From Affinundibacterium macrobrachii (GTDB lineage Bacteria; Pseudomonadota; Gammaproteobacteria; Burkholderiales; Burkholderiaceae_D): a stretch of DNA of 64,000 nt. The stretch spans positions 558,001-622,000 of the forward strand of contig NZ_BMYT01000001.1 in the NCBI RefSeq assembly GCF_014652415.1, in the 5' to 3' direction. This document shows, in pieces, positions 1-10,515 of the stretch (position 1 is the stretch's first letter; every line of letters starts with the position of its first letter). The notes under the pieces are model-generated. The model was not told where the DNA came from, searched no databases, and was given only the letters and a program-made list of their open reading frames with translations. The position numbers and the translations under genes are program-made.

Positions 1-661
1 TGTAAATCACAAACATCGGCAACAACGGCAACCAGTTCCAAGACAAGAAATTCCAGCCTTGCTCTGCGAAGTAACCTTTAGATTGACCATTAACTACATC
101 AATTAGATTTAAACTACCAGAGACCATCAACACAATAACCAGAACGAAGCCCATCGCGATTTCATAAGAAACCATTTGCGCCGATGCGCGCATCGCACCG
201 AGGAAAGCATATTTCGAATTTGAAGCCCAACCCGCGATGATGATGCCGTAGACTTCCATCGAAGTGATCGCCATGATCAACAACAAGCCTGCATTTACAT
301 TCGCCAACACCACATCTGGGCCAAAAGGCACAACCGACCACGCAGCTAACGCAGGCATAATCGTCATAATCGGAGCGATAACGAATAAAACTTTATTCGC
401 TTTTGCTGGAATAATGATTTCTTTAAGCAGCAACTTCAAAGCATCTGCAATAGGCTGCAATAGACCAGCTGGGCCGACCCGATTTGGACCAAGACGCACA
501 TGCATCCAGCCAATCATTTTACGTTCCCACAAGGTCAAATAAGCAACGCAGCCCATCACTGGTAATGTGATGCAAACAATCTTGATCAACGTCCACACTA
601 ATGGCCACAAACCACCAAGGTATTGCACGCCGTAAGATTGAACCGTATCTAAGAAATTCAT
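1..661 (-). CDS. nuoH: NADH-quinone oxidoreductase subunit H, N-terminal part (cut by window edge)
   Basis: Membrane subunit of complex I that sits at the junction of the hydrophilic and membrane arms, next to the quinone site. Translating the minus strand from 661 gives MNFLDTVQ, then a hydrophobic helix and the conserved [20 protein letters not shown] stretch typical of NuoH. The reading frame stays open to the window edge, so about 220 residues of roughly 350 are present. The ATG shares one base with the nuoG stop codon (TAATG), which implies translational coupling. Last visible gene of the nuo operon here; nuoI and later genes should lie beyond the edge. Confidence 0.95.
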   Translation of the reverse strand, partial: MNFLDTVQSYGVQYLGGLWPLVWTLIKIVCITLPVMGCVAYLTLWERKMIGWMHVRLGPNRVGPAGLLQPIADALKLLLKEIIIPAKANKVLFVIAPIMTIMPALAAWSVVPFGPDVVLANVNAGLLLIMAITSMEVYGIIIAGWASNSKYAFLGAMRASAQMVSYEIAMGFVLVIVLMVSGSLNLIDVVNGQSKGYFAEQGWNFLSWNWLPLLPMFVIY

Positions 662-2991
662 TATGCACGCTCCACATTAATTGGGCCGAACATCGCACCC
701 AGTTGATGCGTTGCCAAAACACCGGCAGCCACGCGTACGACTGTCGCGGGCAAAGATTTATCAAGCTTGGCAGAAACCATAACTGAAGCACCTGCTTGTG
801 TGAGTTTTACAAAATCACCATCTGCGATACCAAGGCGAGCAAACTCCGCAGCACTTAAACTCACTACGCTCACTTTTGCGTCAGCGGTACGCTGTAAGGA
901 TTCGGCACGACGAACAATTGCATCTGTACTGTAAATCGGCACATCAGAAACACGCTCTAAACCAGTAACCGCGGCAGAAGTCGCAATAGCAACATCAGCC
1001 CAATTAGTTAATTTATTCGACAAATCAGTTTGTCCTTGCCCCAACACCGCATCGCGAACTGATTCGGCTGTTTCAAATTCAAAGTTGTCCAAGCCTAGCA
1101 AGTTACCAAGTACGCGTAAGACCTTCCATGCTGGACGAGTGTCGCCCAAAGGTTTAACTACACCGTGGAAACTTTGCGCACGACCTTCACAGTTTACAAA
1201 AGTACCTGCAGTTTCTGTGTAAGGAGAGACTGGCAACAATACATCAGCATATTCCATGCCGTGCTTAAATGGAGACATGACCACAACCATATCAGCTTGC
1301 GCCAACACAGCTTGTGCTTGGCTTGGATTTGCAAAATCGTGTTCAGGCTCGGCATTCAACAAGATTACTGCTTTACGTGCATTACTCAAGACTTTTGCTG
1401 CAACTTCCGCACTCGCTGGTACCGCATCAGCCAAATAAGCACCGACAGTATTTGCCGCTTCTGTCAGATAGCCAAAGCCAGCGCCAGTATTCTGTGCAAT
1501 CCATTGTGCTAAAGCGTGAAGTTTAGCAGCGTCAGGATGTTGCGCTGCTGTATTTCCTAGGAAAACACCAGATGAAGCCGCTTCCGCGCCAGACAATAAG
1601 CTGGTCGCAATTGCTTGTGCTGATTCTGATACAGTTACCTCTGCCAATCCAGCTGGTTTCGCAATTTGCTTAGTGTTGGCAACTGCGGTGGCAACTTCAG
1701 ACAAGAAAGACAACCAAGCAGATGGCGCTAATACGGTCTTAGTAGCGACCTTCATTAACAGTTCATCGTCGGTTGCATGCAAAACGCTTAATTTCGCACC
1801 AGACTTCACTGCCTGACGCAAACGCGCTGCCAGCAATGGATGATCTTTACGTAAGAAAGAACCAATCACAAAAACATTTTTCAACTGCGCAAATGCCGCA
1901 ATTGACATACCCAACCACGGTTTAATCTTTGCTGTCAGTGCAAAGTCTGATTGGCGCAAACGCGTCTCGATATTTTCAGAGCCCATGCCACGAACCACGC
2001 GTGCCAACAAACTCATTTCTTCCAAGGTGGAATTTGCAGTCGACAAACCAGCAATCGAGTTCGCACCGTGTTCATGTTTCACATTCTTCAAACCATGCGC
2101 CACATATTCCAATGCGGTCTGCCAGTCAGTTTCTTGCCATTGGCCGCCCTGCTTCAACATAGGCTTGGTCAATCGATCTGCGCTATTCAAACCTTCATAA
2201 GCAAAACGATCTTTATCCGAAATCCAGCACTCGTTCACTGCATCATTCTCTAAAGGAACAACACGCATTACTTTATTGTTTTTAACCTGAACGATTAAAT
2301 TGGAACCGAGTCCATCATGCGCACTAACGGACTTACGACGAGACAATTCCCAAGTACGAGCAGAATAACGGAAAGGCTTAGAGGTCAATGCGCCAACAGG
2401 GCAAAGATCAATCATATTGCCAGACAATTCAGAATCAACAGTCTTACCGACAAAGGAAGTAATTTCAGAGTGCTCGCCACGACCCAGCATACCGAGTTCC
2501 ATTACCCCGGCGACTTCTTGACCAAAGCGGACACAGCGCGTGCAATGAATACAGCGGCTCATCTCTTCCATTGAAATCAATGGGCCTACGTTTTTGTGGA
2601 AAACAACACGCTTCTCTTCTTGATAACGTGAACTGGTCTTACCATAGCCTACTGCCAAATCCTGTAATTGACACTCACCGCCCTGATCGCAAATCGGGCA
2701 ATCCAATGGGTGATTGATCAACAAGAATTCCATTACATCTTTTTGTGCTTTAGTCGCTTTATCACTATTGGAGCGCACAATCATGCCTTGCGTAACTGGC
2801 GTCGCGCATGCTGGTAATGGCTTAGGAGCTTTTTCAACTTCCACTAAACACATGCGGCAGTTTGCTGCAATCGACAATTTCTTGTGATAGCAAAAGTGAG
2901 GAATGTAAGTGCCAAGTTTATTGGCAGCTTCCATGACCATGCTTCCCGCAGGGACTTCTACTTTTTTGCCGTCTATTTCAATTTCAACCAT
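661..2991 (-). CDS. nuoG: NADH-quinone oxidoreductase subunit G
   Basis: Largest peripheral subunit of complex I, holding the iron-sulphur chain that carries electrons from NuoF towards quinone. The 776-residue product starts with a 2Fe-2S ferredoxin domain (Cys34, Cys45, Cys48, Cys62), then the [11 protein letters not shown] and CIHCTRC cluster motifs, then a molybdopterin-oxidoreductase-like fold that has no cofactor role in this family. The Ala-rich C-terminal half is typical of betaproteobacterial NuoG. It follows nuoF after about 80 bases and overlaps the nuoH start by one base. Length and motifs are complete, with no sign of damage. Confidence 0.97.
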   Translation of the reverse strand: MVEIEIDGKKVEVPAGSMVMEAANKLGTYIPHFCYHKKLSIAANCRMCLVEVEKAPKPLPACATPVTQGMIVRSNSDKATKAQKDVMEFLLINHPLDCPICDQGGECQLQDLAVGYGKTSSRYQEEKRVVFHKNVGPLISMEEMSRCIHCTRCVRFGQEVAGVMELGMLGRGEHSEITSFVGKTVDSELSGNMIDLCPVGALTSKPFRYSARTWELSRRKSVSAHDGLGSNLIVQVKNNKVMRVVPLENDAVNECWISDKDRFAYEGLNSADRLTKPMLKQGGQWQETDWQTALEYVAHGLKNVKHEHGANSIAGLSTANSTLEEMSLLARVVRGMGSENIETRLRQSDFALTAKIKPWLGMSIAAFAQLKNVFVIGSFLRKDHPLLAARLRQAVKSGAKLSVLHATDDELLMKVATKTVLAPSAWLSFLSEVATAVANTKQIAKPAGLAEVTVSESAQAIATSLLSGAEAASSGVFLGNTAAQHPDAAKLHALAQWIAQNTGAGFGYLTEAANTVGAYLADAVPASAEVAAKVLSNARKAVILLNAEPEHDFANPSQAQAVLAQADMVVVMSPFKHGMEYADVLLPVSPYTETAGTFVNCEGRAQSFHGVVKPLGDTRPAWKVLRVLGNLLGLDNFEFETAESVRDAVLGQGQTDLSNKLTNWADVAIATSAAVTGLERVSDVPIYSTDAIVRRAESLQRTADAKVSVVSLSAAEFARLGIADGDFVKLTQAGASVMVSAKLDKSLPATVVRVAAGVLATHQLGAMFGPINVERA

Positions 2992-3070
2992 GGTGTGCTC
3001 TGGGTACGCTAAGCGAATAAATATTCAGACTTGAATGAAGTTTCAATTCAAGAACAAACTAAAGCCTTGT

Positions 3071-4366
3071 TTATAAATAAGTCGGAACCAAGCAATGTTT
3101 ATGCTCGATATGGTATTCAAACTCTTCACGGAAATTCTTAACAAATGCACGAACAGGCATTGCAGCTGCATCGCCCAAAGCGCAAATCGTACGACCTTGA
3201 ATGCCGTCTGCAATCGCATTCAACATATCTAAATCATCTGGACGACCTTGACCGTTTTCAATGCGATGCACCATGCGATACAGCCAACCTGTGCCCTCAC
3301 GACAAGGCGTACATTGACCGCAAGACTCTTCGAAATAGAAGTAAGACAAACGCAGCAAAGACTTAACCATGCAGCGTGTTTCATCCATCACAATTACCGC
3401 ACCAGAACCAAGCATAGATCCGGCTTTAGCGATAGAGTCGTAATCCATATCTGTCGCCATCATCACATCGCCAGTCAAGACTGGCATAGATGATCCACCT
3501 GGAATAACCGCTTTGATTTTTCTACCGTCACGCATGCCACCTGCCAACTCAAGTAAAGTCGCAAATGGTGTGCCAAGTGGCACTTCGTAATTGCCCGGCT
3601 TTGCTACGTCACCAGACATAGAGAAAATCTTAGTACCGCCATTGTTTGGCTTACCCAAAGCAGCATAAGCTTCACCGCCCATTGCTAATACAAATGGGAC
3701 AGCAGCAAAGGTTTCTGTGTTGTTGATTGTCGTTGGCTTACCATACAAACCAAAGCTCGCTGGGAAAGGCGGCTTAAAGCGAGGTTGACCTTTTTTGCCT
3801 TCTAATGATTCCAACAATGCTGTTTCTTCACCGCAGATGTAGGCACCATAACCATGGAAAGCATGTAACTGGAATGAGAAGTCAGAGCCGTGAATGCGAT
3901 CACCGAGCATGCCAGCGGCACGCGCTTCTTCCAAGGCTTCTTCAAAGCGATCGTAATCAGCGAAAATCTCACCGTGGATATAGTTGTAACCAACCGTGAT
4001 ACCCATTGCGTACGCGCCAATCGCCATACCTTCGATCAAGGCATGCGGATTGTAGCGAATGATGTCGCGATCTTTAAATGTACCTGGTTCGCCCTCGTCC
4101 GTATTGCAGACGAGATATTTTTGACCTGGAAATTGACGCGGCATAAAGCTCCACTTCAATCCCGTTGGGAAACCTGCACCACCGCGACCGCGCAAGGAAG
4201 ATGCTTTCAGCTCTGCGATGACTTGCTCTGGAGGGATTTTTTCATCCAAAATACGTTTCAATGATTGATATCCACCACGTGCAACGTAATCTTGCAGATG
4301 CCAGTTTTTTCCATCTAAACCCGCGAGAATTAATGGCTTGATATGGCGATTATGTAGGCTCGTCAT
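3071..4366 (-). CDS. nuoF: NADH-quinone oxidoreductase subunit F (NADH/FMN-binding)
   Basis: NADH-oxidising subunit of complex I; binds NADH, FMN and one 4Fe-4S cluster. In the 431-residue product the glycine-rich [13 protein letters not shown] segment (about residues 60-72) and [14 protein letters not shown] (about 90-103) form the nucleotide and flavin sites. [12 protein letters not shown] (about residue 350) supplies the cluster cysteines. The ATG overlaps the nuoE stop by one base (TAATG), so E and F are probably translated as a coupled pair. Length is normal for the family. Confidence 0.97.
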   Translation of the reverse strand: MTSLHNRHIKPLILAGLDGKNWHLQDYVARGGYQSLKRILDEKIPPEQVIAELKASSLRGRGGAGFPTGLKWSFMPRQFPGQKYLVCNTDEGEPGTFKDRDIIRYNPHALIEGMAIGAYAMGITVGYNYIHGEIFADYDRFEEALEEARAAGMLGDRIHGSDFSFQLHAFHGYGAYICGEETALLESLEGKKGQPRFKPPFPASFGLYGKPTTINNTETFAAVPFVLAMGGEAYAALGKPNNGGTKIFSMSGDVAKPGNYEVPLGTPFATLLELAGGMRDGRKIKAVIPGGSSMPVLTGDVMMATDMDYDSIAKAGSMLGSGAVIVMDETRCMVKSLLRLSYFYFEESCGQCTPCREGTGWLYRMVHRIENGQGRPDDLDMLNAIADGIQGRTICALGDAAAMPVRAFVKNFREEFEYHIEHKHCLVPTYL

Positions 4367-4863
4367 TATTTCCCCGCCCCTGTTGTCTGACTTAATTCAC
4401 TAACCAAGGCATCGATCTTTTCATTCGACATAAAGCTACACATGCGTTTGTTATTGACTAGCAATACTGGAGCATCACCGCAGGCACCCATGCATTCACC
4501 TTCCATTAAGGTAAACTGACCGTCAGCACTCGTTTCTTTGTAATCTAAACCTAATTTTTGCTTTAGGTGATGCGCAGCTCGCTCACCTCCAGACAAAGCA
4601 CAAGGCAAATTGGTGCAAACGGTAATTTTGTGCTTACCGACTGGCTTTGTGTTGTACATATTGTAGAAGGTCGCTACCTCTTGCACTGCAACTGCAGGCA
4701 TACCAATATAATCGGCAACGAATTGCATAACCTCTGGCGACAACCAATTAGTTTCGTCTTGTGCAATCGCCAGCGCAGCCATAACAGCCGACTGACGTTG
4801 ATCCGCAGGAAATTTCGCCAATTCGCGATCAATTTTTTTTAGTGCTTGCTCTGATAAGACCAT
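4366..4863 (-). CDS. nuoE: NADH-quinone oxidoreductase subunit E
   Basis: Thioredoxin-like 2Fe-2S subunit (24 kDa family) that docks on NuoF in the NADH-binding module of complex I. The 165-residue protein has the cluster cysteines in CTNLPC and, about 35 residues later, in [11 protein letters not shown], as the family requires. It lies about 70 bases after nuoD and is coupled to nuoF by a one-base stop/start overlap. Confidence 0.96.
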   Translation of the reverse strand: MVLSEQALKKIDRELAKFPADQRQSAVMAALAIAQDETNWLSPEVMQFVADYIGMPAVAVQEVATFYNMYNTKPVGKHKITVCTNLPCALSGGERAAHHLKQKLGLDYKETSADGQFTLMEGECMGACGDAPVLLVNNKRMCSFMSNEKIDALVSELSQTTGAGK

Positions 4864-4935
4864 CGCTTTTGCCTCAAATATCGGCGCTTACATAGGGCCG
4901 ATCAACTATCAATATTAAATTTTACGATTCACGAA

Positions 4936-6189
4936 TTAGCGGTCAATTTCACCAAATACGATATCTTGGGTACCAATAATGGTTACCGCATCCGCAATCA
5001 TATGACCTTTTGCCATCTCATCTAGACCTTGCAAATGGGCAAAACCAGGAGCACGAATCTTCATGCGGTATGGCTTATTCGCACCATCTGACATCAGATA
5101 AATGCCAAATTCACCTTTTGGATGCTCAACTGCGGAATACACCTCACCAGCAGGCACATGAAAGCCTTCCGTGAACAATTTGAAGTGATGGATCAACTCT
5201 TCCATATTCGACTTCATATTAACGCGACTAGGTGGAGCAACCTTGTGATTCGTTGACATCACTGGACCTGGGTTATTGCGCAACCACTCAACACATTGCT
5301 TAATGATACGATTTGACTGACGCATCTCTTCCACGCGTACCAAATAGCGATCATAACTATCACCATTCACACCAACTGGAATATCGAAGTCAAGCAAATC
5401 ATAAACTTCGTAAGGTTGTTTTTTGCGAATATCCCATTCGATTCCAGATCCACGCAGCATAGGCCCGGTAAAGCCCATTGCCAATGCACGCTCTGGCGAG
5501 ACAACACCAATTCCAACCAGACGTTGTTTCCAAATACGGTTATCGGTCAATAGAGTTTCGTACTCGTCGACATATTTTGGAAAACGGTTTGTGAAGTCCT
5601 CAATAAAATCAAGCAAGGAGCCTTGACGATTTTCATTCAACAAACGAATTGCTTTTTCATTTTTCAAAATAGATGCCTTATGCTTTGGCATCTCATCTGG
5701 CAAATCACGATACACACCACCAGGGCGATAGTATGCAGCATGCATACGCGCACCAGAAACTGCTTCATAGCAGTCCATCAAATCTTCGCGCTCACGGAAT
5801 GCATACAACATCACCGCCATCGCGCCCACATCCAAACCGTGCGCACCAATCCATAGCAAGTGATTCAAAATACGTGTAATTTCATCAAACATCACGCGAA
5901 TATATTGCGCACGCAATGGAACTTCTAAGCCGAGCATTTTTTCGATTGCCATCACGTAGGCATGCTCGTTGGACATCATGGAAACGTAATCCAGACGATC
6001 CATGTAAGGAACGGATTGCAGGAAGGTTTTTTGTTCCGCCAATTTTTCTGTCGCACGATGCAACAAACCAATGTGCGGATCAGCTCGTTGAATAACTTCA
6101 CCATCCAACTCAAGCACCAAACGCAACACACCATGCGCAGCTGGATGCTGAGGACCAAAATTTAAGGTGTAATTCTTAATCTCTGCCAT
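4936..6189 (-). CDS. nuoD: NADH-quinone oxidoreductase subunit D (49 kDa type)
   Basis: Quinone-site subunit of complex I, descended from the large subunit of NiFe hydrogenases but without the nickel site. The 417-residue product begins with the family signature [15 protein letters not shown] and has the conserved [11 protein letters not shown] and [15 protein letters not shown] segments that line the quinone pocket. It follows nuoC by nine bases. NuoC and NuoD are separate genes here, unlike the fused NuoCD of enterobacteria. Confidence 0.97.
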   Translation of the reverse strand: MAEIKNYTLNFGPQHPAAHGVLRLVLELDGEVIQRADPHIGLLHRATEKLAEQKTFLQSVPYMDRLDYVSMMSNEHAYVMAIEKMLGLEVPLRAQYIRVMFDEITRILNHLLWIGAHGLDVGAMAVMLYAFREREDLMDCYEAVSGARMHAAYYRPGGVYRDLPDEMPKHKASILKNEKAIRLLNENRQGSLLDFIEDFTNRFPKYVDEYETLLTDNRIWKQRLVGIGVVSPERALAMGFTGPMLRGSGIEWDIRKKQPYEVYDLLDFDIPVGVNGDSYDRYLVRVEEMRQSNRIIKQCVEWLRNNPGPVMSTNHKVAPPSRVNMKSNMEELIHHFKLFTEGFHVPAGEVYSAVEHPKGEFGIYLMSDGANKPYRMKIRAPGFAHLQGLDEMAKGHMIADAVTIIGTQDIVFGEIDR

Positions 6190-6198
6190 GTCGCGTCC

Positions 6199-6798
6199 TT
6201 AACCCTTAATCCCGTAATTTTCTTCGCGAATAATACGTGGCGTATTTTCACGTGGCTCAATTGTGACAGGTTGATAGACCACACGCTTTTGATCTGCGTC
6301 ATAACGCATCTCAACATATCCTGAAATTGGAAAATCTTTTCGGAAAGGATGACCAATAAATCCGTAATCAGTCAAAATTCGACGCAAGTCATTGTGACCA
6401 TCAAACAAGATACCGAAGAAATCAAATGCTTCACGCTCGTACCAATTCGCCGTACTCCAGACATTCACCAATGATGCCACAATAGGAAATTCATCATCTT
6501 CCGCAAACACACGAACACGCAAGCGCCAGTTATGTTTAACTGAAGTCAAATGTGACACCACAGCAAATCGCTCACCTTGCCAAAGTCCATCACCATAAGT
6601 GGAATAATCAACTCCACAAAGATCGATTAATTGCTCGAAGCAAGTAGCAGCACTATCTCGCAAGTCGAACATCACTTGCAAATAATCTTTAGCCGAAACA
6701 ACAACAGTCAACTCACCGAGCGCCAAATGCGACTGCACAAGTCGCTCACCGATGACACCTTTTACTGCCGACTCGAGATTTTCTAGTTTGGTAGTCAT
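6199..6798 (-). CDS. nuoC: NADH-quinone oxidoreductase subunit C (30 kDa type)
   Basis: Peripheral-arm subunit of complex I that packs against NuoD. The 199-residue product contains the 30 kDa subunit signature: [17 protein letters not shown] followed by [11 protein letters not shown] and GHPFRKDFP at about residues 118-155. It lies 35 bases after nuoB and nine before nuoD, within the same minus-strand operon. Confidence 0.96.
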   Translation of the reverse strand: MTTKLENLESAVKGVIGERLVQSHLALGELTVVVSAKDYLQVMFDLRDSAATCFEQLIDLCGVDYSTYGDGLWQGERFAVVSHLTSVKHNWRLRVRVFAEDDEFPIVASLVNVWSTANWYEREAFDFFGILFDGHNDLRRILTDYGFIGHPFRKDFPISGYVEMRYDADQKRVVYQPVTIEPRENTPRIIREENYGIKG

Positions 6799-6833
6799 TT
6801 TGTCTTAATGTATAAATTTCTCTGCCAAAGCGT

Positions 6834-7310
6834 TTAACGGGCGATGGTATTGGTTCGCTTGATCTTGTTCTGCAACTGAATAATGCCGTAAATTAAGGCT
6901 TCCGCTGTTGGTGGACAACCCGGCACATAGATATCAACTGGAACAATGCGATCACAACCGCGCACGACGGAGTATGAATAATGATAATAGCCGCCACCGT
7001 TCGCGCATGACCCCATAGAGACCACCCAACGAGGCTCGGCCATCTGATCATAAACTTTACGCAAGGCCGGCGCCATCTTATTACACAAAGTTCCAGCAAC
7101 AATCATCACATCCGACTGACGCGGAGATGGACGAAACACCACACCAAAACGATCCAAGTCATAACGAGAACAGCCTGCATGCATCATCTCAACAGCACAG
7201 CAAGCCAGACCAAACGTCATGGGCCACATCGAACCTGTTTGCGTCCAATTAATCAGCTTGTCCAAACTAGTGGTAACAAAGCCTTCGCTTAATACGCCTT
7301 CAATTGACAT
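6834..7310 (-). CDS. nuoB: NADH-quinone oxidoreductase subunit B
   Basis: Subunit of complex I carrying cluster N2, the last iron-sulphur centre before quinone. The 158-residue protein has the adjacent cysteine pair in LACCAVEMM (about residues 36-37), a third in [11 protein letters not shown] and a fourth in [12 protein letters not shown], the full N2 ligand set. It is 17 bases downstream of nuoA. Confidence 0.97.
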   Translation of the reverse strand: MSIEGVLSEGFVTTSLDKLINWTQTGSMWPMTFGLACCAVEMMHAGCSRYDLDRFGVVFRPSPRQSDVMIVAGTLCNKMAPALRKVYDQMAEPRWVVSMGSCANGGGYYHYSYSVVRGCDRIVPVDIYVPGCPPTAEALIYGIIQLQNKIKRTNTIAR

Positions 7311-7327
7311 AAGCTTTTCCTATGAGG

Positions 7328-7687
7328 TCACTCCCAATCGAGTGCGCCTTTTTTCCAGATGTACCAAAAACCGACCGCAAATTCCAAGATGAAACCAAGC
7401 ATCACCAAGAAACCTGTCCACCCCAACTCTTTCACAGACACAGCCCATGGGAAGAAGAATGCAGTTTCCAAGTCGAACAAAATAAAGAGAATTGCAATGA
7501 GGTAGTAACGCACATCAAACTTCATACGCGCATCTTCAAAGGCTTCAAAGCCACACTCATAAGCAGATGTTTTTTGATTATCTGGACGATGCGGCGCAAG
7601 AACGCGCCCAAGAACTTGCGGCACAATACCAACCGCAATACCGACCAAAATAAAGAGAAGAACTGGGAAATAATTTTCGAGGTTCAC
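7328..7687 (-). CDS. nuoA: NADH-quinone oxidoreductase subunit A
   Basis: Small membrane subunit of complex I, first gene of the nuo operon. The 119-residue product has three hydrophobic helices and the family loop [24 protein letters not shown], whose cysteine and acidic residues face the quinone channel. About 130 bases separate the start from the tRNA-Leu gene upstream on the same strand. I did not identify a separate promoter in that gap, so read-through from the tRNA promoter is possible. Confidence 0.96.
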   Translation of the reverse strand: MNLENYFPVLLFILVGIAVGIVPQVLGRVLAPHRPDNQKTSAYECGFEAFEDARMKFDVRYYLIAILFILFDLETAFFFPWAVSVKELGWTGFLVMLGFILEFAVGFWYIWKKGALDWE

Positions 7688-7814
7688 GTTAGCTTATCCG
7701 TATAAAAACGCAACATTGAGATGTTAATTGCATGCTTGAGTGATTGCTCAATTCAAACCTAAACGCAACCACTTCCTCGATCAAGTCAAGCGCAGAAAAC
7801 TTAACTTATTCTTT

Positions 7815-7899
7815 TGGTGCCGACGACGAGACTCGAACTCGTACAGCTTTCGCCACTACCCCCTCAAGATAGCGTGTCTACCAATTTCACCACGTCGGC
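7815..7899 (-). tRNA. tRNA-Leu, anticodon GAG
   Basis: The minus strand folds into a complete class II tRNA. The acceptor stem GCCGACG pairs with CGTCGGC. The D-arm contains GGTAGACACG. The anticodon stem is CTATC/GGTAG with loop TTGAGGG, so the anticodon is GAG. A long variable arm follows, then a TTCGAGT T-loop, and the 3' CCA is encoded. This tRNA sits between secG and nuoA, a common betaproteobacterial position. Confidence 0.96.
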
Positions 7900-7910
7900 A
7901 TAAGCCCAGC

Positions 7911-7939
7911 ATTGTACTCGTTTCGACTCAATTGTTCAA
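7911..7939 (-). promoter_or_regulatory. sigma-70-type promoter for tRNA-Leu
   Basis: On the minus strand a TTGAAC -35 box is followed after exactly 17 bases by a TACAAT -10 box. The -10 box ends about a dozen bases before the first tRNA base, as expected for a stable-RNA promoter. Read from sequence only. Confidence 0.55.
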
Positions 7940-7994
7940 CGCACAATTGCAGTAATTCAAGATTTTTTTGCCGGACAAACTGATCTAAATTAAT

Positions 7995-8375
7995 TTATTT
8001 TGGAATTTCCGCAGCTTGACCAGATGCAGAGGCTGCCGCCGCCGCTGCTGGCACCGACGCAGCCGTTGCAGAAGCACTTGCAGGAGCAACTTTAGTTACT
8101 GGCAAATTATCCATCACACCAACAGACGGTGCTTTATTTGCACCAAATGAAGTCAAGATCAAGGTCGCGATAAAAAACACCGCAACAGCTACTGCTGTCG
8201 ACTTTGACAAAAAATTTGATGAGCCTGTTGCACCAAACAAACTACCCGACGCTCCCGAGCCGAATGAGGCACCCATATCCGCACCCTTACCATGCTGCAA
8301 CAACACAAGCCCAACAATAATCAACGCAGAAATTACCTGAACGATCATTACCAACGTAGCCAAAGAAGTATTCAT
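7995..8375 (-). CDS. secG: Preprotein translocase subunit SecG
   Basis: Small accessory subunit of the SecYEG export channel in the inner membrane. The 126-residue product has the classic SecG layout: an N-terminal helix (about residues 5-24), the conserved loop QHGKGADMGASFGSGASGSL, a second helix (about 60-80), and an Ala/Ser-rich low-complexity tail. It follows tpiA by about 70 bases, the usual proteobacterial pairing. Confidence 0.95.
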   Translation of the reverse strand: MNTSLATLVMIVQVISALIIVGLVLLQHGKGADMGASFGSGASGSLFGATGSSNFLSKSTAVAVAVFFIATLILTSFGANKAPSVGVMDNLPVTKVAPASASATAASVPAAAAAASASGQAAEIPK

Positions 8376-8446
8376 TTAAAACATCCAATCCAAATTAATC
8401 TTTTTTACAAAACACAAATATACAAACTGACTTTACATCTCAAAAC

Positions 8447-9211
8447 CTATGCTGCCGCAACAATCGATAAAAAATCTACTGCTTTCAGCGAAGCACCGCC
8501 AATCAAACCACCATCAATATCCGGCATCGCCAGCAATTCTCTCGCATTCTCTGGCTTCATACTTCCGCCATACAAAATACGCACCCTCTCCGCAGCAAAT
8601 TCACTACGCTCAGCCAAGGTGCTGCGCAACATCGCGTGCACATCTTGCGCCATTTCCGGCGTCGCAGTTTTACCTGTGCCAATTGCCCAAACTGGCTCAT
8701 AAGCAACAACAATACGTGCCAACGCGCCATCATCAAGCAAGTCCATCACCGAGCGCAGTTGAGCAATAACAATTTCATTTGTTTTACCAGCCTCGCGCTG
8801 CTCTAAGGTTTCACCAACACAAACTATTGGACAAATATTTGAACGCAAGGCCTGCAAAGCCTTCTGCGCAACCAACTCATTTGACTCATGATGATAAGCA
8901 CGACGCTCTGAATGCCCAACAATCACATACTTACAAGAAAAATCCGCCAACATCGCGGAAGAGACCTCACCTGTATATGCTCCGGCGCTATGCGCAGATA
9001 CGTCTTGAGCGCCATAGACAATTGAGGTATTCGATAGCATGCTCTCGCATTGCGCAAGATATACCGATGGAACGCATACCAAAACTTCACATGGTGAATT
9101 AACGGATGAGCTAAGTAGCTCCAATAGCAAGCCTGCATTAACCGCTAAGCCGCCATTCATCTTCCAATTACCAGCTATTAGTGTTCTTCGCTTGAGTGTC
9201 ATAGGCTTCAA
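8447..9211 (-). CDS. tpiA: Triosephosphate isomerase
   Basis: Interconverts dihydroxyacetone phosphate and glyceraldehyde 3-phosphate in glycolysis and gluconeogenesis. The 254-residue TIM barrel has the catalytic lysine in GNWKMNG (Lys17), the histidine in VIVGHSERR (His100) and the catalytic base in [14 protein letters not shown] (Glu172), plus the phosphate-binding YGGSMKPEN. An alternative start three codons in (MTLKRR) cannot be excluded. It lies directly upstream of secG. Confidence 0.97.
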   Translation of the reverse strand: MKPMTLKRRTLIAGNWKMNGGLAVNAGLLLELLSSSVNSPCEVLVCVPSVYLAQCESMLSNTSIVYGAQDVSAHSAGAYTGEVSSAMLADFSCKYVIVGHSERRAYHHESNELVAQKALQALRSNICPIVCVGETLEQREAGKTNEIVIAQLRSVMDLLDDGALARIVVAYEPVWAIGTGKTATPEMAQDVHAMLRSTLAERSEFAAERVRILYGGSMKPENARELLAMPDIDGGLIGGASLKAVDFLSIVAAA

Positions 9212-9377
9212 AATTTGATTAACTCTCTATTGTATCTCTTTGGAGTGAGAAGGGTCAATTTTCCACCAAAATGCTTTGATGCAAATACACCCATCCTTAC
9301 ACAATACAACAAACAAACCCAAGCTCACCAACCGACATAATTTAGAAGCATTCCGTCACAAGTTAGTCACAGCTACA

Positions 9378-10355
9378 TCACACCTCTAACACCAATTTTC
9401 CAATGTGCTGACTAGTTTCCATCAAAGCATGAGCATCAGAAGCCTTAGCTAAGGGGAATACTTGATGAATTACCGGCTTAATCCGACCTTGCTCCAACAA
9501 AGGCCACACATTCTGACGGAGCGCAGTCGCGATCTGTCGTTTAAATTCCACTGATCGCGGACGCAAAGTTGAGCCAGTCACATGCAAACGGCGACGCAAT
9601 ATTTGCGCCATATCAAGCTCAGCCTTAGTACCACCCAAAAGCGCAATGACAATTAATCGCCCGTCATCAGCCAAACTATCGATATTCTTGGACAAATATT
9701 TACCTGCAACCATATCAAGAATGACATCAACCCCTTTATTCGAAGTTTCTTCTCTCACAATCTGTAGGAAATCTTCTGTTTTATAATTTATTCCGCGCGC
9801 AGCACCTAAAGCCTCAATCGCACGACACTTATCATCAGAACCTGCGGTAGCAAATACCCGAGATCCCAACGCCGTTGCTATTTGTATCGCTGTAACGCCA
9901 ATCCCCGAAGTACCACCATGCACCAACAAAGTCTCGCCCGGCAACAAGCGCCCGCGATCAAAAACATTTGACCAAACTGTGAAAAAAGTTTCAGGTAAGG
10001 ATGCCGCCTCAATCAAGCTCACCCCCTTTGGAATTGGCAAACACTGCGCTAACGGCGCAATGCAGTATTCTGCATAACCACCGCCTTGCACTAAAGCGCA
10101 AATCAAATCACCGAGCACAAACTCACTTCCCGACAAATCTCCTGCAACAATCTCTCCGGCCACTTCCAAACCCGGCAACTCAGATGCTCCGATAGGCACC
10201 GGGTACAAGCCCATTCGCTGCAATACATCGGGACGATTTACGCCCGCCGCACCAACTCGGATGAGCACCTCTCCCTCAGCAGGAACAGGCATTGGTCGCT
10301 CGCATAACTGCAAAACCTCTGGCTTGCCAAACTGCGTAATTTCAATCGCTTTCAT
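9378..10355 (-). CDS. NAD(P)H:quinone oxidoreductase, PIG3/zinc-free MDR family
   Basis: Zinc-independent medium-chain dehydrogenase/reductase that probably reduces quinones or enones with NADPH. Starting at MKAIEITQFGKPEV gives about 325 residues, the usual length. The frame stays open 12 codons further upstream, but that extension runs into the pnp terminator and is unlikely to be translated. The GroES-like N-terminal domain contains AGVNRPDVLQRMG; the Rossmann motif is HGGTSGIGVTAIQ (about residues 145-157). The cysteines that bind zinc in alcohol dehydrogenases are absent. It sits between pnp and tpiA; the physiological substrate is not evident. Confidence 0.88.
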   Translation of the reverse strand: MKAIEITQFGKPEVLQLCERPMPVPAEGEVLIRVGAAGVNRPDVLQRMGLYPVPIGASELPGLEVAGEIVAGDLSGSEFVLGDLICALVQGGGYAEYCIAPLAQCLPIPKGVSLIEAASLPETFFTVWSNVFDRGRLLPGETLLVHGGTSGIGVTAIQIATALGSRVFATAGSDDKCRAIEALGAARGINYKTEDFLQIVREETSNKGVDVILDMVAGKYLSKNIDSLADDGRLIVIALLGGTKAELDMAQILRRRLHVTGSTLRPRSVEFKRQIATALRQNVWPLLEQGRIKPVIHQVFPLAKASDAHALMETSQHIGKLVLEV

Positions 10356-10394
10356 ACCAATCCAATTTGCACATATACAAAAAAATAGCATAAA

Positions 10395-10426
10395 AAAACC
10401 GCTCGCAGTTTGCTACGAGCGGTTTT
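10395..10426 (-). terminator. rho-independent terminator after pnp
   Basis: A perfect stem, AAAACCGCTCG paired with CGAGCGGTTTT around a 10-base loop, is followed on the minus strand by a run of T. It lies about 90 bases after the pnp stop. Confidence 0.85.
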
Positions 10427-10515
10427 CATTTTAATCAAATTATGATGTAGATAGCCAACAATCCACAACTAACTCGAGTCGACTCATCATCGAATATGCA
10501 TCACGCACACATCAA

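Noticed and set aside
10356-10391. Upstream start extending the quinone oxidoreductase by 12 codons
   Set aside because: It would begin within the pnp terminator hairpin region and adds residues absent from the family.
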